Numbered from the stretch's first letter, positions 28,933 to 38,522 are shown. The stretch is DNA of 64,000 nt from Phaeobacter sp. 11ANDIMAR09 (GCF_001294455.1 NZ_LIKT01000002.1:62001-126000); one strand, 5' to 3'. The notes: generated by a model not told the origin, from the letters alone. Numbers and translations are program-made.

Positions 28933-30507
28933 TCAGGTCACGTCTTTATACGAGATCTCGCGGGTATCAGCGCCTTCACCAACCCGGTCGCGCCGCACAA
29001 TCACTCGGTTCAGCGCGTTGATATAGGCCTTGGCCGAGGCCACAACCGTATCGGTATTGGCGCTTTCGCCGGTGGCAATGATGCCATCTTCTTCGAGCCG
29101 TACAGAAACCGTGGCCTGAGCATCGGTGCCTTCGGTCACAGCATTCACCTGATAGAGCTGCAGACGGGCGGTGTTTGGATAGAGCTTGCGGATCGCCTTG
29201 AAGGTGGCATCCACGGGGCCGTCGCCGTTCTCCACCGCCGTCAGGTCTTCGCCGTCGATCTCCATTTCAACGGTGGCCTCAGCCGGGCCGCCGGTGCCGC
29301 AGACAACCTTCATCGAAACCAGCTGCAGATGATCGTTTTCGGCATCCTCGCCCGAACGCATCAGGGCGAGGATGTCGTCATCAAAGACCTCTTTCTTGCG
29401 GTCGGCCAGCTCCTTGAAGCGCACAAAGAGATCTTTGAGCTGGTTGTCGCCAACCTCAAAACCCAGGGTGGTGAGCTTGTCGCGCAGTGCGGCGCGGCCC
29501 GAGTGTTTGCCCAGGGGCAGCGAGGTGCCGGACAGGCCCACGTCTTCGGGGCGCATGATCTCAAAGGTTTCTTTGTTCTTGAGCATGCCATCCTGGTGGA
29601 TGCCGCTTTCATGAGCAAAGGCGTTTTTGCCGACGATGGCCTTGTTGGGCTGCACCGAGAAGCCGGAAACGGTCGAGACCCGGCGGGAGATATGCATGAT
29701 CTTCTGAGTGTCGATGCCGGTCTTCCAGGGCATGATATCATTGCGCACCTTCAGCGCCATGACAACCTCTTCGAGCGCGGTATTACCGGCCCGTTCGCCC
29801 AAACCATTGATGGTGCATTCGATCTGACGCGCCCCGCCAGCCACAGCCGCCAGCGAGTTTGCCGTCGCCATCCCGAGGTCATTGTGGCAATGGGTGGCAA
29901 AGATCACCTCATCGGCACCGGGGACGGTCTCGATCAGGCGTTTGATCAGATCGGCGCTCTCAACCGGGGCGGTGTAGCCGACTGTATCGGGGATGTTGAT
30001 GGTGGTCGCGCCAGCCTTGATGGCGATTTCGATCACCCGGCACAGATACTCCCATTCGGTGCGGGTGGCATCCATCGGCGACCATTGCACATTGTCCACC
30101 AGATTGCGGGCATGGGTCACGGTCTCGTGGATCTTGTCGGCCATCTCATCCATCGAGAGATTGGGAATGGCGCGGTGCAGCGGCGAGGTGCCGATAAAGG
30201 TGTGGATGCGAGGGCGGGCCGATTTGCGCACGGCCTCGGCGCAGCGGTCGATATCTTTGAAATTGGCGCGGGCCAGACCACAGATCACCGAATTCTTGGA
30301 ACGCTCGGCAATCTCGCTGACCGCCTTGAAATCGCCCTCGGAGGCGATTGGGAAACCGGCTTCGATAATGTCGACGCCCATGTCGTCCAAGAGCTCGGCA
30401 ATCTCGAGCTTTTCGTCATGGGTCATGGTGGCGCCGGGGCTTTGCTCGCCGTCGCGCAGGGTGGTGTCGAAGATCAATACGCGATCTTTGTCAATCGAGT
30501 TGGTCAT
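28933..30507 (-). CDS. leuA: 2-isopropylmalate synthase
   Basis: 524 residues. LeuA condenses acetyl-CoA with 2-oxoisovalerate, the first step committed to leucine. The DRE-TIM barrel starts with VLIFDTTLRDGEQSPG; the metal-binding HxH is in FATHCHNDLGMATANSLA, and GLGERAGNTALEEVVMALK follows. The C-terminal regulatory domain (from about residue 390) would bind leucine for feedback control. Expression is probably also set by the leader peptide and hairpin described next. The ribosome site is weak (AGAAAG). Confidence 0.97.
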   Translation of the reverse strand: MTNSIDKDRVLIFDTTLRDGEQSPGATMTHDEKLEIAELLDDMGVDIIEAGFPIASEGDFKAVSEIAERSKNSVICGLARANFKDIDRCAEAVRKSARPRIHTFIGTSPLHRAIPNLSMDEMADKIHETVTHARNLVDNVQWSPMDATRTEWEYLCRVIEIAIKAGATTINIPDTVGYTAPVESADLIKRLIETVPGADEVIFATHCHNDLGMATANSLAAVAGGARQIECTINGLGERAGNTALEEVVMALKVRNDIMPWKTGIDTQKIMHISRRVSTVSGFSVQPNKAIVGKNAFAHESGIHQDGMLKNKETFEIMRPEDVGLSGTSLPLGKHSGRAALRDKLTTLGFEVGDNQLKDLFVRFKELADRKKEVFDDDILALMRSGEDAENDHLQLVSMKVVCGTGGPAEATVEMEIDGEDLTAVENGDGPVDATFKAIRKLYPNTARLQLYQVNAVTEGTDAQATVSVRLEEDGIIATGESANTDTVVASAKAYINALNRVIVRRDRVGEGADTREISYKDVT

Positions 30508-30559
30508 ATCTGTAGCTTTCTGAAGTCTGTCCTAGGTGCATTCTCGTGGCGCGCAAGCC

Positions 30560-30600
30560 AAAATCCTCTGAGCGGACGCGCCGAATGGCACGCTCAGAGG
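30560..30600 (-). terminator. Candidate attenuator hairpin of leuA
   Basis: CCTCTGAGCG (minus-strand reading, 30600-30591) pairs perfectly over 10 bp with CGCTCAGAGG (30574-30565), with a smaller GCC/GGC stem inside. A short U-run (UUUU, 30563-30560) follows almost at once. The 5' arm contains the leader-peptide stop codon, so a ribosome stalled on the leucine codons would cover it and block the hairpin. That mechanism is inferred. Confidence 0.6.
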
Positions 30601-30656
30601 CGGGCTAGGAGCAGTAGGGCGCGCAGTGACGCACCGCGAAGGGCGGTGTCGATCAT
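30594..30656 (-). CDS. leuL: leuA leader peptide
   Basis: A 20-codon open frame ending ...RALLLLARL then TGA, with seven leucines in twenty residues and four in a row (CTA CTG CTC CTA) just before the stop. It lies 86 nt upstream of leuA on the same strand, and its stop sits inside the 5' arm of a perfect 10-bp hairpin. This is the classic layout of a leucine attenuator. There is no good ribosome site, so it may be translated from a short leader. Called from arrangement and codon content, not from homology. Confidence 0.75.
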   Translation of the reverse strand: MIDTALRGASLRALLLLARL

Positions 30657-30687
30657 GGGGATATCTGCGCAAACTGTCATAGGCCGA

Positions 30688-30715
30688 TTTATACAGAGCA
30701 AAATACGAATGGAAA
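30688..30715 (-). promoter_or_regulatory. Candidate promoter of the leuA leader
   Basis: On the minus strand TTTCCA and TATAAA are separated by 16 bases. TATAAA matches five of six bases of the -10 consensus. Transcription would start about 25 bases before the leader-peptide ATG. Confidence 0.4.
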
Positions 30716-30751
30716 GAGGGAATTTCGCGGCGCGCGGTGAGGTTTTAGCAC

Positions 30752-30952
30752 TCAATAGTGCGGTGGGGTGACAGCCGAGAGCAGCCGGGTCAGGCCGGGA
30801 CCGGGGTTGCGATAGCCGTGGGGCTGATCCGAAGCGAATTGGATTGTGTCGCCTACACCCGACAAAAACACTTGATCCTTGATGGTCACTTCCAACTGTC
30901 CTGCGCTACGCAGGGGCAATGGGTGTTGCGGGTTTGCTACATTCTGGAGCCG
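30752..30952 (-). pseudogene. Remnant of a cupin-domain (XRE-cupin type) regulator
   Basis: A 66-codon stretch with no start codon ATG. Read on the minus strand it gives QLEVTIKDQVFLSGVGDTIQ and then FASDQPHGYRNPGPG, the closing half of a cupin beta-barrel as found at the C-terminus of HTH-cupin regulators (GD...F....PHGYRN). An in-frame TAG precedes it at 30953-30955, and the DNA-binding half is absent. It lies just after the MORN gene, which may have replaced or displaced the missing part. Confidence 0.65.
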
Positions 30953-31048
30953 CTACTGCGGCGACAGCTCACCTAGATAGAGATGGCCTGAAGAACTTCA
31001 GCCAGCCCCGAGGCTGCCTGGCCGGGGCTTGCGGTGGCACCTATTACG

Positions 31049-32524
31049 TTAGTTGTCTGCGCTACTGGTCTCTTCTGCGGGGCTGTCACTGTTACTTTGC
31101 GTGGCAGCTTCTTCTGAGCCGGGTGGCGCCCCATTGGTCCACTCGCCGCTGACCTCCTCACCACCGCTATAGGTCATGGTGCCGGGGCCCTGGCGTTTGC
31201 CGTTCAAAAAGCTGCCGACATAGATGTCGCCATTGTGATAGGTGGCGGTGCCTGCACCAGTGATCTTTCCTTCGGTCCAATCGCCTTCATAGGTGAAGCC
31301 GTTGGGCACTTCGAGCCTGCCCTGTCCGTGGCGCTGACCGTTGACAAAGCTGCCCGTGTAGACCGAACCATCCGCATAGGTCACGCGGGCCTCGCCGTGG
31401 CGTTTTCCGTTCTGCCAGCCCCCGTCGTAGCGATAGCCATTGGTGTCGCTCATCACGCCCTGACCGTGGATTTGGGCGTTGAGAAAACTGCCAGTATAGG
31501 TCACATTATTGGTATAGGTGGCGGTGCCTGTGCCCTCGATCACCCCAGCGATCCAATCGCCCTCATAGGTGGAACCATCACTATAGGTGATCTTGCCGGT
31601 GCCATGGGAGAGATCATCCTGAAACTGGCCCACATAGACTGACCCATCCGGGTAGGTCACGCGGCCGTTGCCCTCGATCTGGCCCGCCAGCCAATCACCA
31701 GTATATGTATAGCCATCGGTCTCGGTAAAGGTGCCGGTGCCATGGCGCAGGTCATCCTCAAACATGCCTTCATATCGGTCGCCATTGGCGTAGATCTGCG
31801 TGCCGATCCCCTGGCGACGTCCCTGGTCCAGAGGGCCGCTGTAGACATCGCCGTTGGGCTGGGTCAGCGTGCCGATGCCATGCATCTGGTTGTTGGCCCA
31901 GTCCCCTTCGTAATGAACCCCGTCCGACATCTGCAGCGTGCCTTTGCCATGGAGCAGCCCATCGGCAATGTCGCCCTGATAGATGTCGCCATCCGGGTAG
32001 GTGATTGTGGCCGCGCCCTCCTTGCGGCCCTCGACCCAATCGCCATTATATTCATAGCCGCCGGGAATCTGTAGCACGCCTTTACCCTGGTGCTGGCCCT
32101 GAACAAAACTGCCCTCGTAGCGTACCCCATTGGCATAGACGGCAACCCCCTGGCCATTGATGACGCCCGCCATCCATTCGCCCTCATAGGTGCCCCCATC
32201 CGAGAGAGTGATTTTCCCCAGGCCCTCGGGTTTGCCCTTGACGAACTCGCCCTCATAGACCGAGCCATTGGGAAAACGCGCCACGCCACGACCCAGGATT
32301 TCGCCCTCGACCCATTGGCCGGAGTATTCATACCCATTGGGCAGGCGATAGGTGCCGGTGCCATGTTGCAGCCCCCCTTTAAAGGTGCCCTCATAGACAC
32401 CTCCGATTTCATCTTGGCTGGTGATGATCGTGCCGTCCTGGGCCTGGGCCTGGGCTTGGCCTGCGGCGGTGGCGGCCAGGGTCAGGAGAGAGAGTATCGC
32501 AAGCGTTCTGCTGAAACCGGTCAT
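31049..32524 (-). CDS. Secreted MORN-repeat protein
   Basis: 491 residues from ATG 32524 (ribosome site AGAGG five bases upstream). A signal peptide (LAILSLLTLAATAAGQAQA) is followed by about 19 MORN repeats of some 23 residues, each of the form YxGxWxxGxxxGxGxxxxxNG, then an acidic Ser/Glu-rich tail. MORN repeats form extended beta-hairpin sheets that bind lipids or proteins. The function in bacteria is largely unknown. The predicted location is periplasmic or surface. An upstream frame extension is not supported by a ribosome site. Confidence 0.9.
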   Translation of the reverse strand: MTGFSRTLAILSLLTLAATAAGQAQAQAQDGTIITSQDEIGGVYEGTFKGGLQHGTGTYRLPNGYEYSGQWVEGEILGRGVARFPNGSVYEGEFVKGKPEGLGKITLSDGGTYEGEWMAGVINGQGVAVYANGVRYEGSFVQGQHQGKGVLQIPGGYEYNGDWVEGRKEGAATITYPDGDIYQGDIADGLLHGKGTLQMSDGVHYEGDWANNQMHGIGTLTQPNGDVYSGPLDQGRRQGIGTQIYANGDRYEGMFEDDLRHGTGTFTETDGYTYTGDWLAGQIEGNGRVTYPDGSVYVGQFQDDLSHGTGKITYSDGSTYEGDWIAGVIEGTGTATYTNNVTYTGSFLNAQIHGQGVMSDTNGYRYDGGWQNGKRHGEARVTYADGSVYTGSFVNGQRHGQGRLEVPNGFTYEGDWTEGKITGAGTATYHNGDIYVGSFLNGKRQGPGTMTYSGGEEVSGEWTNGAPPGSEEAATQSNSDSPAEETSSADN

Positions 32525-32717
32525 AAAAACCTCTGTCTTACCCGTGCTGGTCTGAGCCCGCGCAGGAATTGCTTTTGCCAATGGGTTACTTCGGGCGACT
32601 TGCTGGGAAACTAAGCGAGCAAACAGCTTGTCGCAATGTCTTTTGCGCTCGCCCCTTTTCCTTGGCTGCTGATCTGATAAACGACTAGCAACATGTTTTG
32701 CAAAGGGCTTGTGCAAG

Positions 32718-34379
32718 ATGGCTGATCGTTTTCGGGTGACACTGGCGCAATTGAACCCCACCGTCGGGGATATTGCGGGCAATGCTGCAAAGGCCCGCGC
32801 GGCCTGGGCCGAAGGCCGCGCCGCAAACGCGGATCTGGTGGCGCTGCCAGAGATGTTCCTGACGGGCTACAATACTCAGGATCTGGTGATGAAGCCGGTG
32901 TTTCAGCAGGCTGCAATGGCCGCGGCTGAGCAATTGGCGCAGGACTGCGCCGATGGGCCGACGCTCGCAATCGGCTGTCCTTGGGTCGAAGGCGGCAAGC
33001 TCTACAATGCCTATCTGATCCTCAAGGACGGCAAGATCGCCTCGCGCTGTCTGAAACACCATCTGCCTAATGAAACCGTCTTTGATGAGGTGCGCATCTT
33101 TGATGTGGGGCCTCTGGGTGGTCCCTATGCGGTGGGCGATACCCGTATTGGCTCGCCCATTTGCGAAGATGGCTGGCACGAGGATGTGGCTGAAACCCTG
33201 GAAGAAACCGGTGCCGAATTCCTGCTGATTCCCAATGGCTCGCCCTATTATCGCAACAAGATGGAAGTGCGGCAGAATCACATGGTGTCCCGTGCGGTGG
33301 AGACCGGCCTGCCGGTGATCTATCTCAACCTGGTGGGTGGTCAGGACGATCAGGTCTTTGATGGCGGCACCTTTGTGTTGAACCCCAATGGCGCCTTGGC
33401 GCTGCAGATGCCGGTCTTTGATGAGGCGCTTGCCCAGTTGGATCTGGAGCGCACTCCCGAAGGCTGGCGCGCTGTTGAGGGCGACAAGGCGCATCTGCCG
33501 GATGAATGGGAGCAGGACTACCGGACCATGGTCGAATCCCTGCGCGACTATATGGGCAAGACGGGATTCAAAAAGGTGCTGCTAGGGCTATCCGGTGGGG
33601 TGGATTCAGCCATTGTTGCGGCCATCGCCGTCGATGCCATCGGGGCCGAGAATGTGCGCTGTGTCATGCTGCCTTCGGAATACACCAGCCGGGAATCGCT
33701 GGACGATGCCGAAGCCGTGGCCGAGGCGCTGGGCGTGCATTACGACTATGTGCCAATTGCCGAAGGCCGTGATGCCATCACCAATACCCTGGCACCGCTG
33801 TTTGCCGGGCGCGACGAGGACCTTACTGAGGAAAACATCCAGTCCCGCCTGCGCGGGCTGTTGCTAATGGCAATGTCGAACAAATTTGGCGAGATGCTGC
33901 TGACCACCGGCAATAAATCCGAAGTGGCTGTGGGATATGCGACGATCTATGGCGACATGAATGGCGGCTACAACCCGATCAAGGATCTCTATAAGACACG
34001 GGTGTTCGAGACCTGCCGCTGGCGCAATGCAAACCATCGCCCCTCCTGGATGATGGGGCCGGCCGGAGAGGTCATTCGCCCCAATGTCATCGACAAGCCG
34101 CCCACGGCAGAACTGCGAGATGATCAAAAAGACAGCGACAGCCTGCCGGATTACCCGGAGCTGGATGCGATTCTGGAGATCTTGGTCGATCAGGACGGCT
34201 CGATTGCCGATTGCGTGGCAAAAGGTTTCGCGCGCGAAACAGCCAAACGGGTGGAGCATCTGATCTACATCAGCGAATACAAACGCTTTCAATCCGCCCC
34301 CGGTGCGCGGCTGTCACCGCGGGCATTCTGGCTTGATCGTCGCTACCCTATTGTCAATCGTTTTCGTGACTCATCTTGA
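32718..34379 (+). CDS. nadE: Glutamine-dependent NAD+ synthetase
   Basis: 553 residues from ATG 32718. The N-terminal nitrilase-type domain supplies ammonia from glutamine; its triad is probably Glu in ALPEMFLTGY, Lys in LKHHLPN and Cys in SPICEDGWHED. The C-terminal synthetase domain has the ATP-pyrophosphatase loop LSGGVDSAIVAAIA and TTGNKSEVAVGYATIYGDMN. It makes NAD from deamido-NAD, the step after NadD, whose gene lies at 49 kb. Confidence 0.96.
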   Translation: MADRFRVTLAQLNPTVGDIAGNAAKARAAWAEGRAANADLVALPEMFLTGYNTQDLVMKPVFQQAAMAAAEQLAQDCADGPTLAIGCPWVEGGKLYNAYLILKDGKIASRCLKHHLPNETVFDEVRIFDVGPLGGPYAVGDTRIGSPICEDGWHEDVAETLEETGAEFLLIPNGSPYYRNKMEVRQNHMVSRAVETGLPVIYLNLVGGQDDQVFDGGTFVLNPNGALALQMPVFDEALAQLDLERTPEGWRAVEGDKAHLPDEWEQDYRTMVESLRDYMGKTGFKKVLLGLSGGVDSAIVAAIAVDAIGAENVRCVMLPSEYTSRESLDDAEAVAEALGVHYDYVPIAEGRDAITNTLAPLFAGRDEDLTEENIQSRLRGLLLMAMSNKFGEMLLTTGNKSEVAVGYATIYGDMNGGYNPIKDLYKTRVFETCRWRNANHRPSWMMGPAGEVIRPNVIDKPPTAELRDDQKDSDSLPDYPELDAILEILVDQDGSIADCVAKGFARETAKRVEHLIYISEYKRFQSAPGARLSPRAFWLDRRYPIVNRFRDSS

Positions 34380-34574
34380 CTATTAAATTGAGACCGAAAA
34401 CCGGCCAGTCTGGCTTTGGGTTCATAAATGCCACCTGTTTGCAATGATTTATGTGGTAAATTCCGTGCTGAGAGACCCGGCGATGCGTCCGAAAAATCAC
34501 ATTTTGTTCCCACTGGGCAAAAGGGCTATTTTGTCCCCTAGACCCAAAGCCAACAGCGCGGCATAGACCTCATC

Positions 34575-35885
34575 ATGCCTGGACCTAAGCTGCCCCATTT
34601 CCAAGCCGATCTTGCCCTGCCCAAACGTGTCGATGCGGTTGTTGTTGGCGGCGGGATCATTGGTGCCTCGACGGCCCTTGAACTTGCCGAGCGCGGGTTC
34701 TCTGTCCTGTTGTGCGAAAAGGGCCAGATCGCGGGCGAGCAAAGCTCGCGCAATTGGGGCTGGGTGCGGATTTCGCAGCGTGACCCCCGTGAGCTGCCGC
34801 TGATGGCCGAGGCGATGAAACTCTGGCAGGGGCTGGAGGCGCGCACTGGTCATCCCACAGGCTATCAGCGCTCTGGCATTCTTTATACCGCCGAACGCGG
34901 CCGCGAAGAGGCCAAGCTCGAAACCTGGGCGCCGCATCTGGCGGCGATGGACATGCCGGGGCAGATGCTGCGTGGTGAGCTGTTGCAACAGCTGATGCCT
35001 GGTTTCCAGGGTAAGGTGATTTCCGGCTATTACACGCCATTGGACGGACGGGCGGAACCGCAACTGGCGACACATGCCATCGCCTGGGCCGCACAGGCGG
35101 CGGGCGCCAAAGTGATGACAGAATGCGCGGTACGTTCGGTTGAAACCGAAGCCGGGCGGGTGAGCAGCGTGATGACGGAACGTGGCCGCGTGGCCTGCTC
35201 GGCCGTGGTGGTTGCGGGGGGCGCCTGGTCGCGGCTGTTCCTGGGCAATGCGGGGGTTGCACTGCCTCAGCTCAAAGTGCTGAACTCGGTGCTGCGTACA
35301 TCCGCAGTTCAGGACGGGCCAGAGGTCGCTCTTTGGAGCGGAAATTTCTCGCTGCGCAAACGTCTGGATGGTGGCTATACCATCGCCAACGGAACCGAAA
35401 ACCTGGTCGATATCGTGCCTGACACCCTGCGGCTGGGGCTGAAGTTTCTGCCCAGCTACTTGCAGGAGTGGCGTTCATTGCAACTGCGTCTCACTGGGTC
35501 GGGTCGGTGGCGGGAAGAAGCTGCACAGGCCCGTCGTTGGGTGCCACAGCAGACCACCCCGTTTGAAAACACCCGGGTGCTGGACCCCGCGCCCTCGCAA
35601 AAGGCGATCAAACAGGGTTGGGAGGCCGCGCAAAAGGCCTTCCCGGTGCTGCAAGGCGCCGACGTGGTGCAGAGCTGGGGGGGGATGATTGATGTTACCC
35701 CGGACGGGGTGCCAGTGATCTCGCAGGTGGATGATCTGCCGGGGCTGTTTGTTTCTACCGGTTTCAGCGGGCATGGCTTTGGCATCGGTCCGGCGGCAGG
35801 CCGTCTGACAGCGGATCTGGTGACGGGTGACACACCTGTGGTGGATCCCCATGAATTCCGCCTGTCGCGGTTCTGGAAAAAGTAA
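34575..35885 (+). CDS. FAD-dependent oxidoreductase (DadA / glycine oxidase type)
   Basis: 436 residues. The dinucleotide-binding motif VVVGGGIIGASTALELAERGF is at the start, with GEQSSRNWGWVRISQRDPRE after it and the C-terminal FAD contact VSTGFSGHGFGIGPAAGRLTADLV. This is the D-amino-acid dehydrogenase/sarcosine-glycine oxidase group. The substrate cannot be told; a D-amino acid or N-methyl glycine is usual. It stands alone after a 195-nt gap that contains no gene. Confidence 0.87.
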   Translation: MPGPKLPHFQADLALPKRVDAVVVGGGIIGASTALELAERGFSVLLCEKGQIAGEQSSRNWGWVRISQRDPRELPLMAEAMKLWQGLEARTGHPTGYQRSGILYTAERGREEAKLETWAPHLAAMDMPGQMLRGELLQQLMPGFQGKVISGYYTPLDGRAEPQLATHAIAWAAQAAGAKVMTECAVRSVETEAGRVSSVMTERGRVACSAVVVAGGAWSRLFLGNAGVALPQLKVLNSVLRTSAVQDGPEVALWSGNFSLRKRLDGGYTIANGTENLVDIVPDTLRLGLKFLPSYLQEWRSLQLRLTGSGRWREEAAQARRWVPQQTTPFENTRVLDPAPSQKAIKQGWEAAQKAFPVLQGADVVQSWGGMIDVTPDGVPVISQVDDLPGLFVSTGFSGHGFGIGPAAGRLTADLVTGDTPVVDPHEFRLSRFWKK

Positions 35886-36002
35886 CCCGCCAGACAGACC
35901 AGCCCCCAGACTCTAGGTGCAGGGGGGACAGGTCCCGCGTTGCTGGGCAGCTGCCAATATGTCGTGCAGTCAAGTCGACCTGACTGCACAGTGCTGCGCT
36001 CT

Positions 36003-36944
36003 TTAGCCCATCATTTGATAGCTGACCGGGACAAAACGAAAGCCGGACCCACGTGTTTCCACATAGCCAGCCGCCGGGAAGGGCATGTGATAGCCAATCA
36101 TCGGCGTGCGGGTGCTGGCCAACATGTCGAGCGTGGCCCGCCGCGCGGCGGTGGCGGCCTCTTTGTTCATGTCGAATTTGACCTCCCAATCCGGATGGGC
36201 AAAGGACCAGACATAGTGATTGGCCAGATCCGCGGTCAGCATCAGCTGCTGCCCGCCACTGTCGAGCAGATAGCCCATGTGACCGGGGGTATGGCCAAAG
36301 CTGGCAGCGGCGCTGATACCTGAAGCAACCGATCCGCCATCCTCCAGAAACGCGAGCTTTTCGGCAAAGGGAGTCAGCTTTTGGGCCATCAGCGCGCCAA
36401 TTCCACCGCTCTTGTCCTGGGCGGACCAGAAATCATATTCCAGACGACCTGTGACATAGCGGGCCTTGGAAAAGGTTTCAGCCCCTTCGGTTGTCAGGCC
36501 GCCGATGTGGTCTGGGTGCATATGGGTGAGCACGACCACATCGATATCCTGCGGCGTCAGCCCAACCTCTGCCAGGGCCATCTGAATGCCTCCCTTGCCC
36601 AGGCCCGTGTCAAACAGGATTTTCTCTTGGCCCGTGTCAACAAGTGTGGGGGTAAAGAAAAACTGCGCCATATCAGCGGGGATAAAATTCGCAGCCGAGG
36701 TCGCAGCAAAGTCGTCGTCACTGGCGCCACCGCCAAATATGGCCTTGGCATCGCCAACGGGCCGACTGCCATCGAGGAGCGTGGTTACCGTAAAATCGCC
36801 AAGTTTGAACTGTCGTGTATACGCGGCGGGGGCCGGGCGAGGCGGGGCGGTTTGCGTTGTTGCGCTGGCGCTGCGGGCAGTCGCCGCCAGGGGCAGGGCT
36901 GCAGCGGCGGCGAGGGCGGAACGACGGGAGAATGTAGCAGTCAT
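36003..36944 (-). CDS. Tat-exported MBL-fold metallo-hydrolase
   Basis: 313 residues from ATG 36944 with GAGGA upstream. FSRRSALAAAAALPLAATA is a twin-arginine signal peptide. The metallo-beta-lactamase motif LTHMHPDHIGGL is followed by FGHTPGHMGYLL and further histidines, so two zinc ions are likely bound in the periplasm. The substrate is unknown; quorum-signal lactonases and other hydrolases share this layout. It is convergent with the oxidoreductase gene. Confidence 0.88.
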   Translation of the reverse strand: MTATFSRRSALAAAAALPLAATARSASATTQTAPPRPAPAAYTRQFKLGDFTVTTLLDGSRPVGDAKAIFGGGASDDDFAATSAANFIPADMAQFFFTPTLVDTGQEKILFDTGLGKGGIQMALAEVGLTPQDIDVVVLTHMHPDHIGGLTTEGAETFSKARYVTGRLEYDFWSAQDKSGGIGALMAQKLTPFAEKLAFLEDGGSVASGISAAASFGHTPGHMGYLLDSGGQQLMLTADLANHYVWSFAHPDWEVKFDMNKEAATAARRATLDMLASTRTPMIGYHMPFPAAGYVETRGSGFRFVPVSYQMMG

Positions 36945-37171
36945 GAAGGGTCCTCTTTGCAGGGTGACCGGCATGGGGTCCGGTTTTGGGTGCCGAAATC
37001 GATTGGGCCTGGGGGAATCTGCTGGAAGTCGTTCCAGCATGACACAAAGCGGCTGCCTAGGGCATGGCCCTCACGCAACTGTGTGCGGGGGTGTCGGCGG
37101 TAGGACGCGGGTGGCTAAAACTGGACAAAGTCGGCGTCATGTGAGATGGGCAAGGCAACAGGAGATATCTG

Positions 37172-38497
37172 ATGACAACCACTCGTTTTGCCCCGTCGCC
37201 CACTGGATATATCCATGTCGGCAACCTGCGCACCGCGCTGATGAACTTCTTGATCGCCCGCAAGGCAGGCGGTGAATTTATTCTGCGCATTGATGACACC
37301 GACCCTGAGCGCTCGAAAGAAGAATATGTCGATGCGATCAAACAGGATCTGGACTGGCTAGGCCTGACCTGGGACCGGGTTGAGCGCCAGTCAAGCCGGT
37401 TGGAGCGCTATGTTGCTGCTGCCGATGAACTGCGCCGCATTGACCGGTTCTACGAGGCCTTTGAAACTCCGACGGAGCTGGATCTCAAACGCAAGAAACA
37501 GCTCAATATGGGCAAGCCACCGGTCTATGACCGTGCAGCTCTGGCCCTGTCGGAGGATGAAAAAGCTGCCCTGCGCGCCGAGCGCGGCGATGGTGTCTGG
37601 CGGTTCAAGCTGGATCAAGAGCGCATCGAGTGGAAAGATGGCGTGCTGGGCGATATCTCGATTGATGCGGCTTCGGTCTCTGACCCGGTGCTGATCCGTG
37701 GTGATGGGCAGTTTCTTTATACGCTGGCCTCTGTGGTGGATGACACCGAGATGGGCGTCACCCATGTGGTGCGGGGCTCTGACCATGTGACCAATACCGC
37801 GACCCAGATCCAGATCATCAAGGCGCTGGGCGGCACGGTGCCGGAATTTGCCCATCACTCACTGCTGACCGGCCCGCAGGGCGAAGCCCTGTCAAAGCGG
37901 CTGGGCACCCTGGCGCTGCGCGATCTGCGCGAAGCTGGCGTACAGCCCATGGCGCTGCTGAGCCTGATGGCGCGTTTGGGGTCTTCTGATCCGGTGGAAG
38001 TGCGCAGCGAGATGGCGGAGCTGATCGAGGGGTTTGACATCAACCGTTTTGGCGCGGCGCCAACCAAGTTTGACGTTGAGGATCTTTATCCGCTGACAGC
38101 ACGCTACCTGCAATCGCTGACTCTGGAAGAGGTGAAGCCCCATGTGGAGGCCCTTGGCGTGCCTGCGGACAAACAGGAGGCCTTTTGGGCCATGGCGAAA
38201 GAAAACATCACCACGCTGAAGGATCTGCAGGGGTGGTGGGATCTGTGCCAGAATGGCGCTGCGCCGCTGATTGCCGATGAGGACGCGGAGTTCATTGCTG
38301 AGGCGATGAAACTGCTGCCCGAAGGCCCCTATGATAGCGACAGCTGGAAGAGCTGGACCACTGCGGTCAAGGAGGCCACAGGCCGCAAGGGCAAGGGATT
38401 GTTCATGCCGCTGCGCAAGGCCGTCACGGGGCGCGAACGCGGGCCCGATATGAGCGCGCTTTTGGCACTGATGTCCGTGGTGCAAGCGCGCGGCTAG
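37172..38497 (+). CDS. gltX: Glutamyl-tRNA synthetase
   Basis: 441 residues, class I. The ATP motif is PSPTGYIHVGNLRTALMN (HIGH as HVGN) and the KMSKS loop reads ALSKRLGTL. RIDDTDPERSKEEYVDAI is the glutamate-binding strand. It is shorter than the 465-residue form; Rhodobacterales often carry two GltX paralogues, one of which may charge tRNA-Gln. Only one is visible here. A strong terminator follows 26 nt after the stop. Confidence 0.94.
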   Translation: MTTTRFAPSPTGYIHVGNLRTALMNFLIARKAGGEFILRIDDTDPERSKEEYVDAIKQDLDWLGLTWDRVERQSSRLERYVAAADELRRIDRFYEAFETPTELDLKRKKQLNMGKPPVYDRAALALSEDEKAALRAERGDGVWRFKLDQERIEWKDGVLGDISIDAASVSDPVLIRGDGQFLYTLASVVDDTEMGVTHVVRGSDHVTNTATQIQIIKALGGTVPEFAHHSLLTGPQGEALSKRLGTLALRDLREAGVQPMALLSLMARLGSSDPVEVRSEMAELIEGFDINRFGAAPTKFDVEDLYPLTARYLQSLTLEEVKPHVEALGVPADKQEAFWAMAKENITTLKDLQGWWDLCQNGAAPLIADEDAEFIAEAMKLLPEGPYDSDSWKSWTTAVKEATGRKGKGLFMPLRKAVTGRERGPDMSALLALMSVVQARG

Positions 38498-38522
38498 CGG
38501 ACGGATCACATCCGAAGACAAT

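Noticed and set aside
28852-30771. Long open frame on the plus strand opposite leuA
   Set aside because: It mirrors the codon structure of leuA, has no ribosome site and no recognisable domain.
31049-32524. DNA tandem repeat or CRISPR-like array
   Set aside because: The periodicity is at protein level (MORN repeats); the DNA units differ and there are no spacers.
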